Below, piece after piece: positions 6,350-8,180 of a DNA stretch of 8,180 nucleotides. How positions within the stretch are numbered: the stretch's first letter is position 1; the number at the start of each line of letters is the position of its first letter. Position numbers and translations under genes: made by a program. The notes beneath the pieces are model-generated. The model was given only the letters and a program-made list of their open reading frames with translations. It had not been told where the DNA came from and did not search any database. Source of the stretch: a bacterium. GTDB taxonomy: Bacteria > Patescibacteria > Dojkabacteria > SC72. Location: NCBI GenBank assembly GCA_029553845.1, contig JAKPKF010000325.1:1-8180 (forward strand), given 5' to 3'.

Positions 6350-6862
6350 CTATTTAATTAGTCTAGGAAGAAGTATGTAATTTAACCAGATGGTTAAGAT
6401 TGAAACTACTAGAGAAGATATTAGTAGAAAAAGAAGTGTTGAAGACACGAAGATTGTACAAAGACAAAACAATGTAATTAGCACAAAGGAAAGTTTAAAT
6501 GTGTCTCTTAGGAATTCAGTGTACAGTATTTCAAATGTGAAGTTTTTGTTTCTCGAATTTAGACTGTAAAATCCAACCAAAGTTCCAAGATTTAAAATAT
6601 TTACGAAAATTAGAATGAATGGTGAAAGGAGGAAGAGCTCTGAAATCCAGATGTCGAAGACAATCCTAAGAACGATGAAAGAAAGAATTGTTAGCAATCC
6701 CGATATGGCAAGAGAGACTATTGAAAAAAGAGTAAGATGCTTACTTCTTGTAAAAAGATATATACAAAGAGGAACAATTGCGAAACAAAGCAATGTAATT
6801 ACAAGTGTTAAGAGTTTTTGATATGTTGTCCAGTTGTTCCAGAATGCTAAGAATATATCCAT
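6350..6862 (-). CDS. Five-helix membrane protein, possibly a reduced SecF-like partner of SecD, 170 aa
   Basis: The protein is almost entirely membrane-embedded. Hydrophobic segments lie at about 15-37, 43-67, 75-99, 121-140 and 142-165, with a polar loop 'SLNSRNKNFTFEIL' at 100-113. It sits 2 nt after the SecD-like gene, the usual place of secF. SecF has six helices, with an extracytoplasmic P1 domain after the first; five helices at this spacing are what remains if helix 1 and P1 are absent. By eye, 'NILNLGTLVGFYSL' (88-101) can be laid on the SecF TM4 motif 'GYSINDTVVVFDRI', and 'TEFLRDTFKLSFVL' (115-128) on 'NQTLSRTILTSLTT', but the conserved Asp is missing. This is a weak similarity by topology and position. 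An unrelated small membrane protein remains possible. It is certainly a gene: it is tightly packed in the operon with its ATG right after the secD stop. Confidence 0.7.
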   Translation of the reverse strand: MDIFLAFWNNWTTYQKLLTLVITLLCFAIVPLCIYLFTRSKHLTLFSIVSLAISGLLTILSFIVLRIVFDIWISELFLLSPFILIFVNILNLGTLVGFYSLNSRNKNFTFEILYTEFLRDTFKLSFVLITLFCLCTIFVSSTLLFLLISSLVVSILTIWLNYILLPRLIK

Positions 6863-6864
6863 AT

Positions 6865-8076
6865 TTATATCTTTCTTACTTTATTTATATACCATCCAGA
6901 TAGTAGCAAGGTTATCTTGGAAATGGCAAGTAAGGCAATCGTGTCTCTTGCTACTATTGATATGTATCCAAACCCTAAGAATGTCAGTACTACTAAAACT
7001 CCAAAGAGAATAATATCTACATATACTACAGAATCTTTGTTCTCAGATATTACACGAATTAGAACCATAGTGAGTATCGCCTCTATAGGTAGAAGAAATG
7101 TATCTACAGGAATCTGTAAGAGTTTGAGAATTGTAAGGTAAGTGGAAATTGTTAGAATTGTAGCTAAGAATGATTTTATCAGAACAGGTTTAGATGCATT
7201 CTTGGAAATAAATAGATATATATATGAGATAAGTAAACCAGCAAATATTAAAACTGAAACCATGATGTAATTTGTTTGTGGAATATTTGGAATCATGTCT
7301 TTCTCGGAAGTTAAAGATATGTTAGTTGGAATACTGCCTGAGTTGTAAAGAATATCTATTATGTTAATTTCCTGTGGATCCTCTGTAGATACTGGAGGTG
7401 CAAATAACTTGTTTGGACCTGCTGGAACCTGTACGGGAGAAACAAAGCCATCTGTGCTTACTCCGACAGTCTGTCCCTCATACTGTGTTAAGAATTTGTT
7501 GAATTCTACACTCTTTGCTGGCCAAAGTTTAAAAATTGCAAAGTACGACTCTGTACCTGCACTGTTTTTTAATTTTGTAATATATACATTTCTAAAATCA
7601 TCTCTATTCCAATCTGTACTGTTGTAGTTTGTTGCAAGAAGATATGCGTATGGATTTTCTGGATCTTCGTAGTTTACATCGTCCTTTCTTGTAACAATTT
7701 CTACTGCGAATCTGTTTTTAATTAGTTGCTCTGTTAAATCTTTCTCTTTAGAAGTGGTAATTGTAACCATGATGTCATTTCCCTTTTGAGCTACAGACAT
7801 CTGTTCAACTCCGAATTTCTCTAATCTTTTAAAAAGTACATCTCTTGTTTTCTGGATGTCTTTTTGTTCTTTAGAATCAATAGTGAGAAGATATTCTTTT
7901 GACCAATAGGAAGAATCTTTTGTATTAAGATTGTATGGTGTGTTGTTTAGATATTTCTCCGTAAGAGGTAGCGCAATTAGTATTGTAGCTACAAATACTG
8001 AGGATATTAAAATTACAAAGATGTAATTTAGCAGAGACACTATATTTATGTTGAGTTTTAGTTTCGGTAACTTCAT
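6865..8076 (-). CDS. secD: SecD-like protein translocase subunit, 403 aa, divergent
   Basis: SecD, with SecF, uses the proton gradient to help pull secreted proteins out of the SecYEG channel. The topology fits: one N-terminal helix (about 14-36), a large extracytoplasmic P1 region (about 40-266), then five helices (about 268-290, 298-318, 326-342, 351-375, 378-396). The P1 base 'TRDVLFKRLEKFGVEQMSVA' (77-96), then 'QKGNDIMVTI', matches SecD 'vlr.RidalGv.Ep.iq.qG.drIvVqlPG'. 'VGVSTDGFVSPVQVP' (204-218) matches the 'laivLDG.v.SaPvi' strand, and 'LYNSGSIPTNISLTSE' (243-258) matches 'LrsGaLPapl.i.eE'. The TM4 motif 'DANVLIFERI' of ordinary SecD is not recognisable; the region reads 'FLLPIEAILTMVLIRVISEN', with only E332 as an acidic residue inside the helix. 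I place the start at the ATG at 8076, directly after the upstream stop (TAG-A-ATG). A TTG at 8103 would add nine residues but would overlap that gene. Confidence 0.8.
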   Translation of the reverse strand: MKLPKLKLNINIVSLLNYIFVILISSVFVATILIALPLTEKYLNNTPYNLNTKDSSYWSKEYLLTIDSKEQKDIQKTRDVLFKRLEKFGVEQMSVAQKGNDIMVTITTSKEKDLTEQLIKNRFAVEIVTRKDDVNYEDPENPYAYLLATNYNSTDWNRDDFRNVYITKLKNSAGTESYFAIFKLWPAKSVEFNKFLTQYEGQTVGVSTDGFVSPVQVPAGPNKLFAPPVSTEDPQEINIIDILYNSGSIPTNISLTSEKDMIPNIPQTNYIMVSVLIFAGLLISYIYLFISKNASKPVLIKSFLATILTISTYLTILKLLQIPVDTFLLPIEAILTMVLIRVISENKDSVVYVDIILFGVLVVLTFLGFGYISIVARDTIALLAISKITLLLSGWYINKVRKI

Positions 8077-8077
8077 T

Positions 8078-8180
8078 CTAGAGTAAATCAGATATCTGTC
8101 CAAACAGAATTATCTTATCGTTTTCCAAGATATTCATCAAGAAGGGTTCTTTCTTTTTTCTAGCGAAGTCAAAATCTTCT
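8078..8180 (-). CDS. C-terminal 33 residues of an upstream gene (cut by the window edge), unknown
   Basis: A minus-strand frame is open from base 8179 down to a TAG stop at 8080-8078 and encodes 33 residues with a credible protein-like composition ('EDFDFARKKKEPFLMNILEN', then 'DKIILFGQISDLL'). It ends one base before the SecD-like ATG, the same TAG-N-ATG spacing as between the five-helix protein and miaA. This supports it being a real gene of the same operon. The ending '.PFL..IL....ILFG' is reminiscent of the tail of small nucleotidyltransferase-fold proteins of archaea and CPR ('PF...iLeeGivLyG'), but so short a piece cannot be assigned. Confidence 0.6.
   Translation of the reverse strand, partial: EDFDFARKKKEPFLMNILENDKIILFGQISDLL

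Noticed and set aside
6917..7141. Plus-strand frame of 74 residues opposite the SecD-like gene, and similar ones at 6615-6821 and 7361-7627
   Set aside because: They are shadows of membrane-protein codons on the other strand, with no ribosome site, promoter or recognisable motif.
1..8180. TGA read as glycine or tryptophan (alternative code)
   Set aside because: All conserved proteins are full length without any in-frame TGA, so the standard bacterial code fits.

Overview
This is an AT-rich (roughly 35% G+C by eye), very compact bacterial window. Ten annotated protein genes plus the tail of an eleventh fill it almost completely; the longest gap between genes is 73 bp. Most genes are housekeeping: two class II aminoacyl-tRNA synthetases (LysRS, SerRS), the tRNA prenyltransferase MiaA, a DHH-family NrnA-like phosphoesterase, a 2H-family RNA cyclic phosphodiesterase (ThpR/LigT) and a SecD-like translocase subunit. 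The style of the proteins (divergent LysRS motif 3, overlapping genes, scarce Shine-Dalgarno sites, short lineage-specific proteins) suggests the Candidate Phyla Radiation (Patescibacteria). I cannot fix the class from sequence alone. The standard bacterial code fits: no reading frame needs TGA as a sense codon. All 11 stop codons seen are TAA or TAG.

Layout. (1) Plus strand, 1-2637: the 3' part of lysS, a 40-bp gap with a possible extended -10 promoter, a small unrecognised protein, then two overlapping ABC-2 family permeases whose ATPase is not in the window. (2) Minus strand, 2621-3616: the DHH phosphoesterase, which overlaps the second permease tail to tail by 17 bp. (3) 3617-3689: a divergent promoter region in which the predicted serS promoter and the weaker DHH-gene promoter interlock on opposite strands, followed by a perfect 12-bp palindrome over the serS ribosome binding site. 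(4) Plus strand, 3690-5542: serS and thpR, separated by 5 nt with a small hairpin and a T8 run at the junction. (5) Minus strand, 8180-5494: an operon running from the tail of an unknown gene through secD-like, a small five-helix membrane protein and miaA, with 1-2 nt between genes. miaA overlaps thpR tail to tail by 49 bp.

How it works together. lysS, serS, miaA, thpR and the nrnA-like gene all act in tRNA charging, tRNA modification or RNA end/oligonucleotide processing; the two permeases and the SecD-like pair act at the membrane. The least ordinary item is the SecD-like protein with its small downstream partner. The partner has the size and helix count of SecF lacking its first helix and extracytoplasmic domain, and neither protein shows the usual conserved acidic TM4 motif. 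I see no CRISPR array, tRNA, rRNA, insertion sequence or phage gene. No gene-free stretch exceeds 300 bases.
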